The notes: a model not told the origin generated them from the sequence alone. A stretch of 64,000 nt of DNA from Streptosporangium canum (GCF_900113865.1 NZ_FOQY01000012.1:62001-126000), one strand, 5' to 3'; shown: positions 16,047 to 24,186, counted from the first letter of the stretch. Made by a program: numbers and translations.

Positions 16047-16837
16047 TGGAGGGCCTGCGGCTGGACGGCCGCACCGCGGTGGTCACCGGCGGAGCCGGCG
16101 CGATCGGCGCGGCCATCTGCCGCGACCTCGCCTCGCTCGGCGCCCGGATCGTCGTGGCCGACGTGGACGGGCAGGGCGCCGCCGCGATCGCCGACGAGCT
16201 GAACAGCGAGTCGCTGGGGCTGGGTGCGCGGGTCGGGGCGCCGAGCGGGCCCAGGGCGCCGGCTAGGGCGCTGCGGGTGGACCTGACCGACCCGGGATCC
16301 ATCACCGGGTTCTGCGGGGACGCCGGGCCGGTGGACATCCTGGTGCACAACGCGGGAGTGTCGGTCGTCGAGCCGTTCGTCGGCAGCGACCCGGCGGCCT
16401 GGGACCTGATGTGGCAGGTCAACCTGCGCGGCCCGATGCTCCTCACCCGGCTGCTGCTGCCCGGGATGACCGAACGCGGCTGGGGGCGCCTGGTCTTCAT
16501 CTCCTCCGACGGCGCGCGGGCCGGGTCCGGCGGCGAGGGCGCGTACGCCGCGACCAAGGCGGGACTGTTCGGGCTGGCCAAGACCCTCGCCCGCGAGGCG
16601 GCCCGGGCGGAGGTGACCTCGAACGTGGTCTGCCCGGGGCCCACCGACACCCCGATGCTCCGCCGGGTGGACGCCGAGAAGCCGGGGCTGGTCGACAAGC
16701 TCGCCCGGAGCGTCCCGCTGCGCCGCCTCGGCGCCCCCGAGGACGTGGCGGGCCTGGTCGCCTACCTCTGCACCGACAGGGCCGCCTACATCACGGGCCA
16801 GGTCCTGTCGGTCAGCGGCGGCATCACGATGCATTGA
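16046..16837 (+). CDS. Short-chain dehydrogenase/reductase
   Basis: Classical SDR of 263 aa: cofactor loop TGGAGAIG near residue 15, acidic VADVD after beta-2 (NAD preference), HNAG near 101, catalytic Ser in ISSDGARAG and the YAATK pair near 170, and SVSGGITMH at the C terminus. Similar to 2-hydroxyacyl-/2-hydroxycyclohexanecarboxyl-CoA dehydrogenases, so oxidation of a hydroxyacyl-CoA is a reasonable guess. A 12-aa insertion (about 62-73) rich in Gly/Ala/Pro is unusual. ATG overlaps the upstream stop. Ends 2 bp from the convergent serine hydrolase gene. Confidence 0.82.
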   Translation: MEGLRLDGRTAVVTGGAGAIGAAICRDLASLGARIVVADVDGQGAAAIADELNSESLGLGARVGAPSGPRAPARALRVDLTDPGSITGFCGDAGPVDILVHNAGVSVVEPFVGSDPAAWDLMWQVNLRGPMLLTRLLLPGMTERGWGRLVFISSDGARAGSGGEGAYAATKAGLFGLAKTLAREAARAEVTSNVVCPGPTDTPMLRRVDAEKPGLVDKLARSVPLRRLGAPEDVAGLVAYLCTDRAAYITGQVLSVSGGITMH

Positions 16838-16839
16838 GG

Positions 16840-18069
16840 CTAGAGGGAGCCGTAGACGGCCTCGGCGAGGCGGTAGGCGCGGAGGCTGCCCGAGACCGCG
16901 TCCGCCATCTTGTTCATCGTGTAACCCATGCCCAGGCCGTGCTCGACGTCGCCGAGTCCCAGGAACCCGCCCAGGCCGGTGTGGCCGAACGCGGACTCCG
17001 TGCCTCTGGAGGGGGTGAGGAAGGTCAGGGCCGGGCGCATGTAGCCGAGGCCGAAGGAGCTGTCGATGACCAGCACCCTGTCCGGGCCGGTGACCCGTCG
17101 CCGGAGGGCGTCCGCCAGCGTCTCCGGACGCAGGATCCGCCCGGCGACCAGGTCGCGGTAGAACCCGGCCAGGCCCCGCGCGGTGGCCACGACCCCTATC
17201 GCCGGCCAGCCCGAGCGCAGGATGACCGGGTGGTTGGCGCCCCCCTGCAGGCGGTGGATCGGCGGATTGCCCAGGGCCCGGTTCATCAGGCTGTCCCTGT
17301 CGAGCACGGCTCGGGACATCTCCGCCACGGGATCGCCCCGCCCCGGCAGCTCGGACACCGTGGACACCCGCGGGACGGCGTCCGCGGCGGCCCCGGCGGG
17401 TGCCGCCCCGGCGTCGGCGGGCCCCTGCCGTCTCCCGGCGGACAGCCGCGCCGCCCGCGCCGCCACCTCCTCCGGCGCGCCGAACCAGAGTTCGAGCCCC
17501 AGCGGCTCGGCGATCTCGGCGGCCACGAACTCGCCCGCGGACTTGCCCGAGACCCGGCGGATCACCTCGCCGAGCAGGAACCCGTACGTCAGCGCGTGGT
17601 AGCCGTGCGCGGTGCCCGGCTCCCAGATCGGCGCCTGCCCGGCCAGCCGGTCCGCGATGGCGGCCTGGTCCTCGAACTCCTCCAGCGGGACCGGACCCTC
17701 GACCGTGGGCAGCCCCGCCTGGTGGGTCAACAGGTGCTCGACGGTGATCCGCTCCTTGCCGTGGCGGGCGAACTCCGGCCACACGTCCGCGACCGGCGCG
17801 GCGACGTCGAGCAGCCCGCGCTCGGCCAGCAGCAGCGCGGCCGTCGCGGTGACCGCCTTGGTGCACGAGTACGTCAGCGCCGGGGTGCCGCGCTCCCAGG
17901 GCCGCCCGCTGTGCCGGTCGGCGACCCCGCCCCACAGATCCACGACCGGCTCGCCGTCCAGGAAGACCGCGAACGCCGCCCCCAACTCCTCGCCCTCGGC
18001 GAAGTGCCTGTCGAACACCTCGCGCACCCGGGAGAACCGGGGATCGCACTGCCCGTGAACCACCGTCAT
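16840..18069 (-). CDS. Serine hydrolase, beta-lactamase/esterase family
   Basis: A 409-aa class-C-beta-lactamase-like enzyme, probably an esterase (LipE/EstB type). The nucleophile motif SCTK (SxxK) lies near residue 70 in YSCTKAVTATAALLL, the second-site Tyr is in the HGYHALTYGFLLGE region, and the third-site FGHTGLGGF near 357 replaces KTG. No signal peptide, so a cytoplasmic ester or lactone substrate is likely. ATG at 18069. It is divergent from the cyclase-family gene and shares the operator at 18088, suggesting a role in opening or hydrolysing a steroid- or fatty-acid-derived ester. Confidence 0.8.
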   Translation of the reverse strand: MTVVHGQCDPRFSRVREVFDRHFAEGEELGAAFAVFLDGEPVVDLWGGVADRHSGRPWERGTPALTYSCTKAVTATAALLLAERGLLDVAAPVADVWPEFARHGKERITVEHLLTHQAGLPTVEGPVPLEEFEDQAAIADRLAGQAPIWEPGTAHGYHALTYGFLLGEVIRRVSGKSAGEFVAAEIAEPLGLELWFGAPEEVAARAARLSAGRRQGPADAGAAPAGAAADAVPRVSTVSELPGRGDPVAEMSRAVLDRDSLMNRALGNPPIHRLQGGANHPVILRSGWPAIGVVATARGLAGFYRDLVAGRILRPETLADALRRRVTGPDRVLVIDSSFGLGYMRPALTFLTPSRGTESAFGHTGLGGFLGLGDVEHGLGMGYTMNKMADAVSGSLRAYRLAEAVYGSL

Positions 18070-18087
18070 GACCCGTCCCTTTTGAAA

Positions 18088-18103
18088 GTGAGCACTTGCT
18101 TGG
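18088..18103 (-). promoter_or_regulatory. KstR2-type operator, site 4
   Basis: Minus strand CCAAGCAAGTGCTCAC, in the 18-bp gap-region between divergent serine hydrolase and cyclase genes. It overlaps the first possible GTG of the cyclase gene, so that gene may really start at TTG 18100. Weaker than sites 5 and 7. Confidence 0.5.
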
Positions 18104-19023
18104 TCACCGAGCCTAACAACTGGGGCCGTTTCGGCCCAGACGACCAGCGCGGCACCCTGAACCTGCTGACCCCCGCCACGGTCCTGGCCGCCCTGGCCTC
18201 GGCCGCCACCGGCCAGGTGATCAGCCTGGCCATGCCCATCAGGGGAGCCACCTCCTCCGCCGCCCCCACGACAGTTCCCCACCTGCGCGGACGCCCGCTG
18301 CCGCAGCACTTCATGTCGGTCGACGGCGGCGACTACGCGGCCGGGACCCGTCCCGTCGGGGCCGGTCTCCGCCTGGCCGACGACGCCGTCATCGTCACCC
18401 ACCACGGCACCACGACCCACATGGACGCCCTGTGCCACATGTGGTCGGGGGAGGAGCTCTACAACGGCCACCCCGCCGCCCGGGTCAGGTCGTACGGCGC
18501 GACCCGGTGCGGCATCGAGACCGTCGGAGGCGTCGTGGCCCGCGCGGTCCTCTTCGACGTCCCCCGCCACCTGGGCCTGGACCACCTCCCGGTGGACTTC
18601 CGCGTCTCCGCCGGCCTGCTGCGCGAGATCCACGACGACGTACGGCCCGGCGACGTGGCCGTCGTCCGCACCGGCTGGCCCCTGGTCTGGGACAGCTCTC
18701 CCGAGGAGTACTGGTCCGGCCAGCCGGGCCTGTCCGCCGGCGCGGGCCGCTGGCTCGCCTCCCGCGACGTCGCCGTGGTCGCCTCCGACAACGCCGCCAT
18801 CGGCGGTCTCAACGCCCGTCAGCTCGCCGACGAGGGGCTGGAGGACGACCTCCACATGATCCTGCTCTGGCGGCACGGCGTCCATCTGGCCGAGATGCTC
18901 TGGCTGGAGGAGCTGGGCGCGGCGTGCGCGGGCCGTGCGGGCGGGGACTTCGTCTTCGTCGCCGCCCCCCTCAGGATCGAAGGGGGCACCGGCAGTCCCA
19001 TCAACCCGCTGGCGATCCTCTAG
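18088..19023 (+). CDS. Cyclase-family (kynurenine-formamidase-like) metal hydrolase
   Basis: Metal-dependent hydrolase of 311 aa. The defining motif HHGTTTHMDALCHMW near residue 113 supplies the His/Asp metal ligands; NNWGRFGPDDQRGTLNLL at the N terminus and GDVAVVRTGW in the middle are typical of the subgroup next to aromatic or steroid catabolic genes. It probably hydrolyses a ring amide, ester or C-C bond; substrate not predictable. Starts considered are GTG 18088 and TTG 18100; neither has a strong ribosome site, and the operator covers the first. Followed by a 9-bp hairpin. Confidence 0.78.
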   Translation: MSTCLVTEPNNWGRFGPDDQRGTLNLLTPATVLAALASAATGQVISLAMPIRGATSSAAPTTVPHLRGRPLPQHFMSVDGGDYAAGTRPVGAGLRLADDAVIVTHHGTTTHMDALCHMWSGEELYNGHPAARVRSYGATRCGIETVGGVVARAVLFDVPRHLGLDHLPVDFRVSAGLLREIHDDVRPGDVAVVRTGWPLVWDSSPEEYWSGQPGLSAGAGRWLASRDVAVVASDNAAIGGLNARQLADEGLEDDLHMILLWRHGVHLAEMLWLEELGAACAGRAGGDFVFVAAPLRIEGGTGSPINPLAIL

Positions 19024-19031
19024 CGGGTCCG

Positions 19032-19061
19032 GGCGCCCCGCCGGATCGGCCCCGGGGCGCC
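19032..19061 (+). terminator. Hairpin after cyclase-family gene
   Basis: Arms GGCGCCCCG (19032-19040) and CGGGGCGCC (19053-19061) with a 12-nt loop, beginning 9 bp after the stop codon. No U tract. Confidence 0.55.
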
Positions 19062-19090
19062 GCCGCGCCCGGCGTCCCGCTCCCGCCGTC

Positions 19091-19214
19091 CCGCGTGCCG
19101 GTCGGCGCACCGTCCCGCGTGCCGGTCGGCGCACCGTCCCGCGTGCCGGTCGGCGCACCGTCCCGCGTGTCGGTCGGTGTACCGTCCTACGTGCCGCCCC
19201 GCATGCCGTCCCGC
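19091..19214. repeat. 24-bp tandem repeat, five units
   Basis: Units start at 19091, 19115, 19139, 19163 and 19187. The first three are identical (CCGCGTGCCGGTCGGCGCAC plus CGTC), the fourth and fifth diverge. Each unit contains an imperfect palindrome around GTGCCGGTCGGCGCAC. The array lies between convergent cyclase and TetR genes, where it could act as a terminator or be neutral. Confidence 0.8.
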
Positions 19215-19221
19215 GTGCCGC

Positions 19222-19815
19222 TCAGTGGACGCGATCGGTGCCGACGCCCCGGAGCAGGGTGTCCAGGACCTGGACGGCGAGGGTGTCGGCGTCGCCCTCG
19301 CTCCGCGCCGCCTCGTGGATGAGGGCGTAGTAGACGCGCCGGGCCCAGGGCAGGTCTGCGTCGGGCCGCAGGACGCCGGCCTCCCGCGCGCGGCGGAACA
19401 TCTGGTCGCACTTGTCCAGCGCGGCGGCGTGGACGCGGGCGACCTCGGGATCCCCCTCCGAGGCCCGGCCCATGGCGAACCCCCAGTCGATCTTGATCCG
19501 GAGCACGTTCGCGGTCACCTGGTGGAGGACGACCAGCGGCGGGGCGGTCGAGGAGTGGGCGGCGTCGACGGCCGCGCCGAACTGGCGGGTGGCCCAGGCC
19601 GTCATGGCGTCGACGAGCGCCTCGCGGGAGGCGAACCGGCGGTGGACGGTGGTGCGGGCGACGCCGGCGGCTTCGGCGATCTGCTCCATGGTCGCGGCGG
19701 GATTCCTGCTCAGGACCCGTTCGGCCGCCTCCAGGATCGTCAGCACGGTCCGCTCGGCGTCCGCCCGCCGCGCCCGGCCGCCGTGGCCCGCCGTCGCCGC
19801 TTCCCCTTGTGTCAT
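19222..19815 (-). CDS. TetR-family regulator
   Basis: Repressor of 197 aa with N-terminal helix-turn-helix (TMEQIAEAAGVARTTVHRRFASREALVDA, about residues 42-70) and a ligand-binding C-terminal domain of unknown specificity. It is divergent from the SDR at 19945, with a perfect 10-bp-arm palindrome between them, so it most likely represses that SDR and itself. The last gene residues abut the 24-bp tandem repeat. Confidence 0.85.
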   Translation of the reverse strand: MTQGEAATAGHGGRARRADAERTVLTILEAAERVLSRNPAATMEQIAEAAGVARTTVHRRFASREALVDAMTAWATRQFGAAVDAAHSSTAPPLVVLHQVTANVLRIKIDWGFAMGRASEGDPEVARVHAAALDKCDQMFRRAREAGVLRPDADLPWARRVYYALIHEAARSEGDADTLAVQVLDTLLRGVGTDRVH

Positions 19816-19852
19816 GGACCGGAGACTACATCAGAGATGCTTCTTCGGCCGT

Positions 19853-19876
19853 AGTTGCAACATCGTTGTTGCAACT
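19853..19876. promoter_or_regulatory. Operator between TetR and SDR genes
   Basis: Perfect inverted repeat AGTTGCAACA (19853-19862) and TGTTGCAACT (19867-19876) separated by TCGT. AT-rich compared with surroundings and central in the divergent gap; expected binding site of the TetR encoded at 19222. Confidence 0.75.
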
Positions 19877-19944
19877 AGTACGTTGAGTGCGTCTTAACCG
19901 ATGCAACTGGATCGAGCTGGTTGCGGCTGACGGAAAGAGCTCTC

Positions 19945-20733
19945 ATGGACATGCGACTGAACGGCAAGACCGCCGTGGTGACCGGGGCCAGCCGGGGGAT
20001 CGGGCTGGCGATCGTGGCCGCGCTCGCCGCCGAGGGGATGCGGGTGGTGGCCGGCGCGCGCACGGTCTCGCCGGAGCTGAAGGAGACCGGCGCGACCGCC
20101 GTACCGGTGGACCTGTCCACCCCGGACGGCCCGGCGCTGCTGGTCGGCGAGGCGCTGGCGGAGCTGGGCGAGATCGACCTGCTCGTCAACAACGTCGGCG
20201 GCGGCGACGTGGGCGAGGGGCAGCTGGGCGGATTCCTCGGCTTCGACGACGAGGGGTGGCGGCAGGCGTTCGACCTCAACTTCCTCAGCGCGGTCCGCAC
20301 CACCCGGGCGGCGCTGCCCAGTCTCCTGCGGAGCCGGGGGAACATCGTCAACATCTCCTCCAACGGAGCTCGGACGCCGCACGCGGGGCCCGTCGCCTAC
20401 ACCACCGCGAAGGCGGCGCTGACCGCGCTCGGCAAGGCCCTCGCCGAGGAGTTCGGCCCCCGGGGGGTGCGCGTCAACACCGTCTCGCCCGGCCCGGTGC
20501 GCACCGCCATGTGGGAGGACCCGGCCGGATACGGCGCGGAGCTGGCCAGGTCGATGGGGATGGAGCACGAGCAGGTGCTGGCCCAGCTCCCGGCCTGGAC
20601 GGGCATGACCATCGGCCGCCTCATCGAGCCGGCCGAGGTGGCCGCCATGGTCGTCCACCTCGCCTCACCCCACGCCGCCGGCATCACCGGCGCCGACCAC
20701 CTCGTCGACGGCGGATCCGTAAAGACCGTCTGA
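19945..20733 (+). CDS. Short-chain dehydrogenase/reductase
   Basis: SDR of 262 aa: TGASRGIG near residue 14, Arg in GART after beta-2 (NADP preference), NNVGG near 84 in place of NNAG, catalytic Ser in ISSNGART and YTTAK near 153, C-terminal GADHLVDGG. Start ATG at 19945 has GGAAAGAG upstream. Under control of the divergent TetR, so probably inducible by an exogenous carbonyl compound; not part of the KstR2-type set because no such box is present. Confidence 0.82.
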   Translation: MDMRLNGKTAVVTGASRGIGLAIVAALAAEGMRVVAGARTVSPELKETGATAVPVDLSTPDGPALLVGEALAELGEIDLLVNNVGGGDVGEGQLGGFLGFDDEGWRQAFDLNFLSAVRTTRAALPSLLRSRGNIVNISSNGARTPHAGPVAYTTAKAALTALGKALAEEFGPRGVRVNTVSPGPVRTAMWEDPAGYGAELARSMGMEHEQVLAQLPAWTGMTIGRLIEPAEVAAMVVHLASPHAAGITGADHLVDGGSVKTV

Positions 20734-20848
20734 GCGGAGCGGACCCGGGACGGCGGCCCCCACGGCACGCCGGAGAGGACTTTTGTCCTGGACGGGCCTG
20801 GATCGATGGATCTGCCGGAGCCGCCGGGGCCTTGACACCGTGGAGGGC

Positions 20849-20989
20849 ATGAGCAGAAAACCGACGTGGGCCGCGCCGGCGGTCACGCTCCTGGTGTCGG
20901 CGTGCTCCGCCCCGCCGGCCCGGAACGCGGGGCCGGAGCAGCCGGAGGCGTGGACCGGGACCAGGGGCGAACGTCGCCCGAGTGGCTAG
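20849..20989 (+). CDS. Possible small lipoprotein or lipoprotein remnant
   Basis: A 46-aa ORF with ATG preceded by GGAGGGC, encoding a short hydrophobic start with a lipobox-like LLVSAC and then only about 27 residues. It overlaps the 3' end of the convergent MarR gene by 4 bp. The good signal but missing body suggest the 5' piece of a decayed lipoprotein gene. Could also be chance. Confidence 0.3.
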   Translation: MSRKPTWAAPAVTLLVSACSAPPARNAGPEQPEAWTGTRGERRPSG

Positions 20990-21408
20990 ATCGCCTGGGT
21001 GAAGCGGGTGAGCAGGTCTCGGAGGGAGTCGCGTTCGTCCGGGGTGAAGGCGGCGGCGATCCTGCGCTCGATGACCACGGCCGCCGCGTCCGCGGTGCGC
21101 AGCGCCTCGCGCCCCGCGTCGGTGAGGTGGGTCTCCAGCATCGTGCGATGCCACTGATGCGGGCCGCGTTCGATCAGGCCGTGCCCCAGCAGGTTCTTCA
21201 GCACGACGGTCATCGCCTGCGGGGTGACGAGGCACTCCCTGGCCAGGGCGGCCGCGGAGATGCCCGGGTTGTCGACCAGCACGAGCAGGGCGGCGTACTG
21301 CGGCACGGTCAGCCCCGCGGTCTTCACCGCCGCGTGCTTGGCCGCCATGAGCCGCTGCTCGGCGCGTTTCACGAGCAGGCCGAGCCGCTCCTCCGCGGGC
21401 ATGTCCAT
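20986..21408 (-). CDS. MarR-family regulator
   Basis: Winged-helix repressor of 140 aa: dimerisation helices at both ends and the DNA-binding part ISAAALARECLVTPQAMTVVLKNLLGHGLIERG near residues 49-81, followed by the wing and LTDAGREALR. It is divergent from the PPOX reductase gene with an 18-bp perfect palindrome between them; autorepression and control of the reductase are likely. Confidence 0.85.
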   Translation of the reverse strand: MDMPAEERLGLLVKRAEQRLMAAKHAAVKTAGLTVPQYAALLVLVDNPGISAAALARECLVTPQAMTVVLKNLLGHGLIERGPHQWHRTMLETHLTDAGREALRTADAAAVVIERRIAAAFTPDERDSLRDLLTRFTQAI

Positions 21409-21451
21409 GAGCGGAGCTTACAAGTCACCCTCTGCATAAGAGGATTTATAT

Positions 21452-21469
21452 ATATCAAAGCTTTGATAT
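21452..21469. promoter_or_regulatory. MarR operator
   Basis: ATATCAAAGCTTTGATAT, a perfect 18-bp palindrome, 43 bp upstream of the MarR start and 9 bp before the PPOX start. It contains the ATCAAAG/CTTTGAT half-sites common in MarR/HTH repressor targets. Confidence 0.8.
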
Positions 21470-21478
21470 TGTGCCTTC

Positions 21479-21868
21479 ATGACCGTGATCCCGGAGAGCC
21501 ACCTCGACCTGCTGGCCCGCCCTCTGTACGCGCACCTGGCGACCCTGATGCCCGACGGCACCCCGCAGGTGACGCCGGTGTGGACCATCTGGGACGGGGA
21601 GTTCCTGCGCTTCACCACCACGACCGACCGGCAGAAGGGACGTAACGCGAGCGCGCGGCCCCACGTGGCCGTCTCCGTCAACGATCCGAACCAGCCATAT
21701 CGCTACCTGGAGGTCCGCGGCACCGTCGAGCGGATCGACCCCGACCCCGAGGGGGCCTTCTTCGACGTGCTGGCCAAGCGCTACGGGCTGGAGTACGAAG
21801 CGCCGGTCGGCGACGCCGAGCGCAGGGTGGTTCTCGTCGTGCGGCCCACCCGCTTCACCAGCCAGTGA
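21479..21868 (+). CDS. PPOX-class F420/flavin-dependent reductase
   Basis: Split-barrel protein of 129 aa of the pyridoxamine-5-phosphate-oxidase-like superfamily. Recognisable by YAHLATLMPDGTPQVTPVW near residue 17, FTTTTDRQKGRNASARPHVAVSV and YRYLEVRGTVERI. This actinobacterial subgroup often uses F420H2. Likely a detoxifying or redox reductase whose expression is relieved when the divergent MarR binds a ligand. Confidence 0.8.
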   Translation: MTVIPESHLDLLARPLYAHLATLMPDGTPQVTPVWTIWDGEFLRFTTTTDRQKGRNASARPHVAVSVNDPNQPYRYLEVRGTVERIDPDPEGAFFDVLAKRYGLEYEAPVGDAERRVVLVVRPTRFTSQ

Positions 21869-21910
21869 CACGTTCTCGCCGCAGAACGGGCTGACCTTTC
21901 CGGCTGGAGT

Positions 21911-22015
21911 CCGAGTGGACCGCATGCCAGACGGGCCTGATCCCGGCCGGGGAGTAGCACCGAGCTTCGCTTACATCTTTCGCGCCCGGCTTCTGGGTGT
22001 GAGCGATATCCGTCC
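21911..22015 (+). repeat. TA-island intergenic repeat, copy A
   Basis: First of four related intergenic segments. Its core, starting CCGAGTGGACCGCATGCCAG and continuing ACGGGCCTGATCCCG, matches copies B, C and D; TCTGGGTGTGAGCGATATCC downstream matches the corresponding part of copy C. It precedes the first toxin-antitoxin module. The rest of the 21869-22159 gap has no gene. Confidence 0.65.
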
Positions 22016-22159
22016 GCGCGACTTCGTCGTCGCCCTTCCGGCGGTCCAGGTGGGTCGCGATGCCGTCCCTCGTCGGGCAACCGGCCTCGAAGGCGCCGTT
22101 CCGACGCAGGTGTGCTGGTGGACCGGTGCTTTCCAGGTCGGCTGGCGTAGGCTCCGGCT

Positions 22160-22390
22160 ATGACCGCTGCTCCCGAGGAGTATGAGGACATGCATCGGCT
22201 GGTTGACCGGCTGACGCCGGACCAGCTTCATGAGGTGCGCGCGCACACCCTGCGTCTCGTCCACTCCGGTGAGGGAGAGTCGGGCCAGGAGTGGACGCCT
22301 TCCTGGTTCGGGTCGGTGACCACCGGGCAGGACGACATCGCGGAACGCGCTGAGGAGATCTTGCGCCAGGGGGATGGTCGCGAAGTGTGA
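22160..22390 (+). CDS. Putative antitoxin of a VapBC-like module
   Basis: Acidic 76-aa protein beginning with a helix ([20 protein letters not shown]), of a type often found before PIN-domain genes in actinomycetes. No ribbon-helix-helix or AbrB motif is obvious, so the DNA-binding mode is unknown. Its stop overlaps the GTG of the PIN gene (GTGA), as in coupled antitoxin-toxin operons. Assigned by context more than by sequence. Confidence 0.6.
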   Translation: MTAAPEEYEDMHRLVDRLTPDQLHEVRAHTLRLVHSGEGESGQEWTPSWFGSVTTGQDDIAERAEEILRQGDGREV

Positions 22391-22808
22391 TCGTCGTTGA
22401 CACCGGCCCATTGTTGCCGCTGCCATCCGGACTGACCGTAGGCACGATGTCTGTGTTGAGGTGTTCAACCAGTTCCGTAGAGAGCGACGTGAGCTTCTCG
22501 TTCCGGCTTTCGTGGCCGGCGAGGTCTCCCACATGCTCGGCAAGATCGGCGGAGCCAAAGTGGAGGCCGGCTTCCTGCGCTCGCTGACGTCTGGAGTCTT
22601 TCACCTGGTCGATCTGATGGACGATGATCTCGACCGCATCGCCGACCTGGTAGAGCGTTATTCAGATCTTCCGCTCGGATCGGCTGACGGCTCAGTGGTC
22701 GCCGGCGCTGAGCGTCTTCGAATCACCGAGGTGTTCACCTTGGACGCCAGGGACTTCTCCGTGGTCCGGCCCGCGCATGTCGCCGCTTTTACGCTGGTAC
22801 CCGGCTGA
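22387..22808 (+). pseudogene. VapC-like PIN-domain toxin with a frameshift
   Basis: The GTG frame gives [10 protein letters not shown], the PIN start with its first metal-binding Asp, then loses homology. The continuation is in another frame: from about 22411 that frame reads VAAAIRTDRRHDVCVEVFNQF and goes on through VPAFVAGEVSHMLGK, ADGSVVAGAERL and TLDARDFSVV to 22808, a normal PIN ending. A single missing base in CCATTGTTGCC at about 22411-22414 (one extra G restores DTGPLVAAA) explains both. Either the toxin is inactivated or the base was missed in sequencing. The antitoxin in front is intact. Confidence 0.75.
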
Positions 22809-22851
22809 CCTCCCTATGCGCCACCGGCCACATCACGTCGGCAGGCCATCA

Positions 22852-23003
22852 GCGTCAAGCTGGGCGACCCGTCCGAGTGGAGCGCCTGCCGGACGGGCCT
22901 GGTTCCGACCGAGGATCAGCTCTTCGCGTGCCGCCCATGGGCTCTGCCGATCTTTCAGGCGCAGGCCGTTCCGCTACGACGGCCTGCGACGCGGTTCGGT
23001 GAT
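22852..23003 (+). repeat. TA-island intergenic repeat, copy B
   Basis: GCGTCAAGCTGGGCGACCCG starts the element, and the core TGCCGGACGGGCCTGGT follows. CCCGTCCG and CGGACGGG form a perfect 8-bp stem around a 14-nt loop. Downstream, GGCCGTTCCGCTAC and GGTTCGGTGA match copy C. It fills the gap between the PIN pseudogene and the Phd gene. Confidence 0.7.
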
Positions 23004-23010
23004 TGCTGTT

Positions 23011-23030
23011 CTGTATAGCTATCTGTATAG
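23011..23030 (+). promoter_or_regulatory. Direct-repeat operator before Phd antitoxin
   Basis: CTGTATAG occurs twice (23011-23018 and 23023-23030) with CTAT between, 8 bp before the ATG. The AT-rich repeat overlaps the expected promoter and is a likely autoregulatory site of the antitoxin-toxin complex. Confidence 0.55.
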
Positions 23031-23037
23031 TTTTTGC

Positions 23038-23346
23038 ATGACTGCTCTCCATGATGCGACCGAGCTCACGGTCACCGAGGCCGCGCAGCGGGGTGTGGCC
23101 CGTCTGGTGGCTGATGCGGAGCAGGGGGCGGATCTGGTGGTGACCCGCCGGCATCAGCCGGTCGCGGCGGTCGTGAGCATGCGGCGTCTCAACGAGTTGG
23201 AAGAGGCCGCAGCCGATCTGCGTGACCTGGCGCTGGTTCTTGTACGGTCGGCGACCGACAGCGGTCGGCGGACGTCGATCGATGATGTCCTTTCCGCCTT
23301 CGGGCATACCCGTGAGTCGCTGGCCGCGCTTCCGGATGACGAGTAG
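23038..23346 (+). CDS. Phd/YefM-family antitoxin
   Basis: A 102-aa antitoxin: N-terminal Phd fold TVTEAAQRGVARLVADAEQGADLVVTRRHQPVAAVVSMRR (split as residues 11-50), followed by a helical toxin-binding tail. It binds the RelE-like toxin encoded 2 bp downstream and represses the operon. ATG at 23038 chosen; the frame extends upstream into the repeat but without a proper start. Confidence 0.85.
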   Translation: MTALHDATELTVTEAAQRGVARLVADAEQGADLVVTRRHQPVAAVVSMRRLNELEEAAADLRDLALVLVRSATDSGRRTSIDDVLSAFGHTRESLAALPDDE

Positions 23347-23348
23347 CG

Positions 23349-23867
23349 GTGTCCGACGTCGTATTCACCGACCCGGCCGTTGACGATCTCCGCAGGATCG
23401 GTCCGGACGCGGTGCCCAAGGTCCTGAAGAAGATCCTTCTGCTGCTGGAGAACCCCGAGGCCGGCTACCCGTTGGGTGGGGAGCTCACCGGATTCCGCAA
23501 GCTTGTCGTCGGCCGGAACACCTGGCGGGTCGTCTATCGGATCACCGATGACAAGGCGGTCGAGATCTGTGAGATCTGGGCAGTCGGCGAGAGGGCCGAC
23601 GCGGAGGTCTACGCCGAGGCCAAGGCGCGAGTTCGGGTGGCCGGCGGTTCGCGTCCCGATGTCGTCCGCCTCGGCGAGGTCATCGACCGCCTCGGAACTC
23701 TGACCGATCACATTCACATCGACGAGGCGCCTGCACGGGAGTCGGTTCCTGACTGGCTCGCCAATCGGTTGATCTACACAGTCGGCATGGCCCGCGAGGA
23801 TGTGGCGGCACTCGACCTGGAGGAAGCCGTCGATCTCTGGACGGAGTTCCGCTCGGGGGCACGTTAG
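23349..23867 (+). CDS. RelE/ParE-family toxin with C-terminal extension
   Basis: The first 90 residues form a RelE fold (FTDPAVDDLRRIGPDAVPKV, GGELTGFRKLVVGRNTWRVVYRI, EICEIWAVGERAD), expected to be a ribosome-dependent mRNA endonuclease. The remaining 80 residues (from about 92) are not part of the usual RelE domain and are acidic and helical; their role is unknown. GTG start 2 bp after the antitoxin stop. Total 172 aa against about 90 usual. Confidence 0.8.
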   Translation: MSDVVFTDPAVDDLRRIGPDAVPKVLKKILLLLENPEAGYPLGGELTGFRKLVVGRNTWRVVYRITDDKAVEICEIWAVGERADAEVYAEAKARVRVAGGSRPDVVRLGEVIDRLGTLTDHIHIDEAPARESVPDWLANRLIYTVGMAREDVAALDLEEAVDLWTEFRSGAR

Positions 23868-23948
23868 CCCGTAGTCACCGTTCACAGGTGGCACTGTGCA
23901 GGTGAGAGCCATTTGATGCTGGGTTACTGCGATATCGGCGGCACCAAA

Positions 23949-24096
23949 CGTCAAGCTAGGTGACCCATCGAGGTGGGGCGCCTGCCAGACGGGCTTGGTC
24001 CCGACAGGGGGGTAGCTTCACAGATCTCGCCGTACGGCTCACCCTCGACTCCTGGGCGTGGGCCGTTCTGCTATCCAGCCCCGGTTCGGTGAGCGG
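23949..24096 (+). repeat. TA-island intergenic repeat, copy C
   Basis: Starts CGTCAAGCTAGGTGACCCAT, core TGCCAGACGGGCTTGGTCCC, followed by GACTCCTGGGCGTGGGCCGT and CCCCGGTTCGGTGA. Aligns with B over nearly its whole length. The remainder of the 23868-24205 gap holds a short promoter region but no gene. Confidence 0.7.
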
Positions 24097-24186
24097 GATG
24101 TGTGTGAGGAGCGGTCAGGCAAAAAGGTGTCGTTAGAGGCGGGTACTTCGAGGACGGACGTCAATTCCGGCACACAGGCGCTAGAA

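Noticed and set aside
19091-19214. CRISPR array
   Set aside because: Units are directly contiguous with no spacers and no cas genes nearby.
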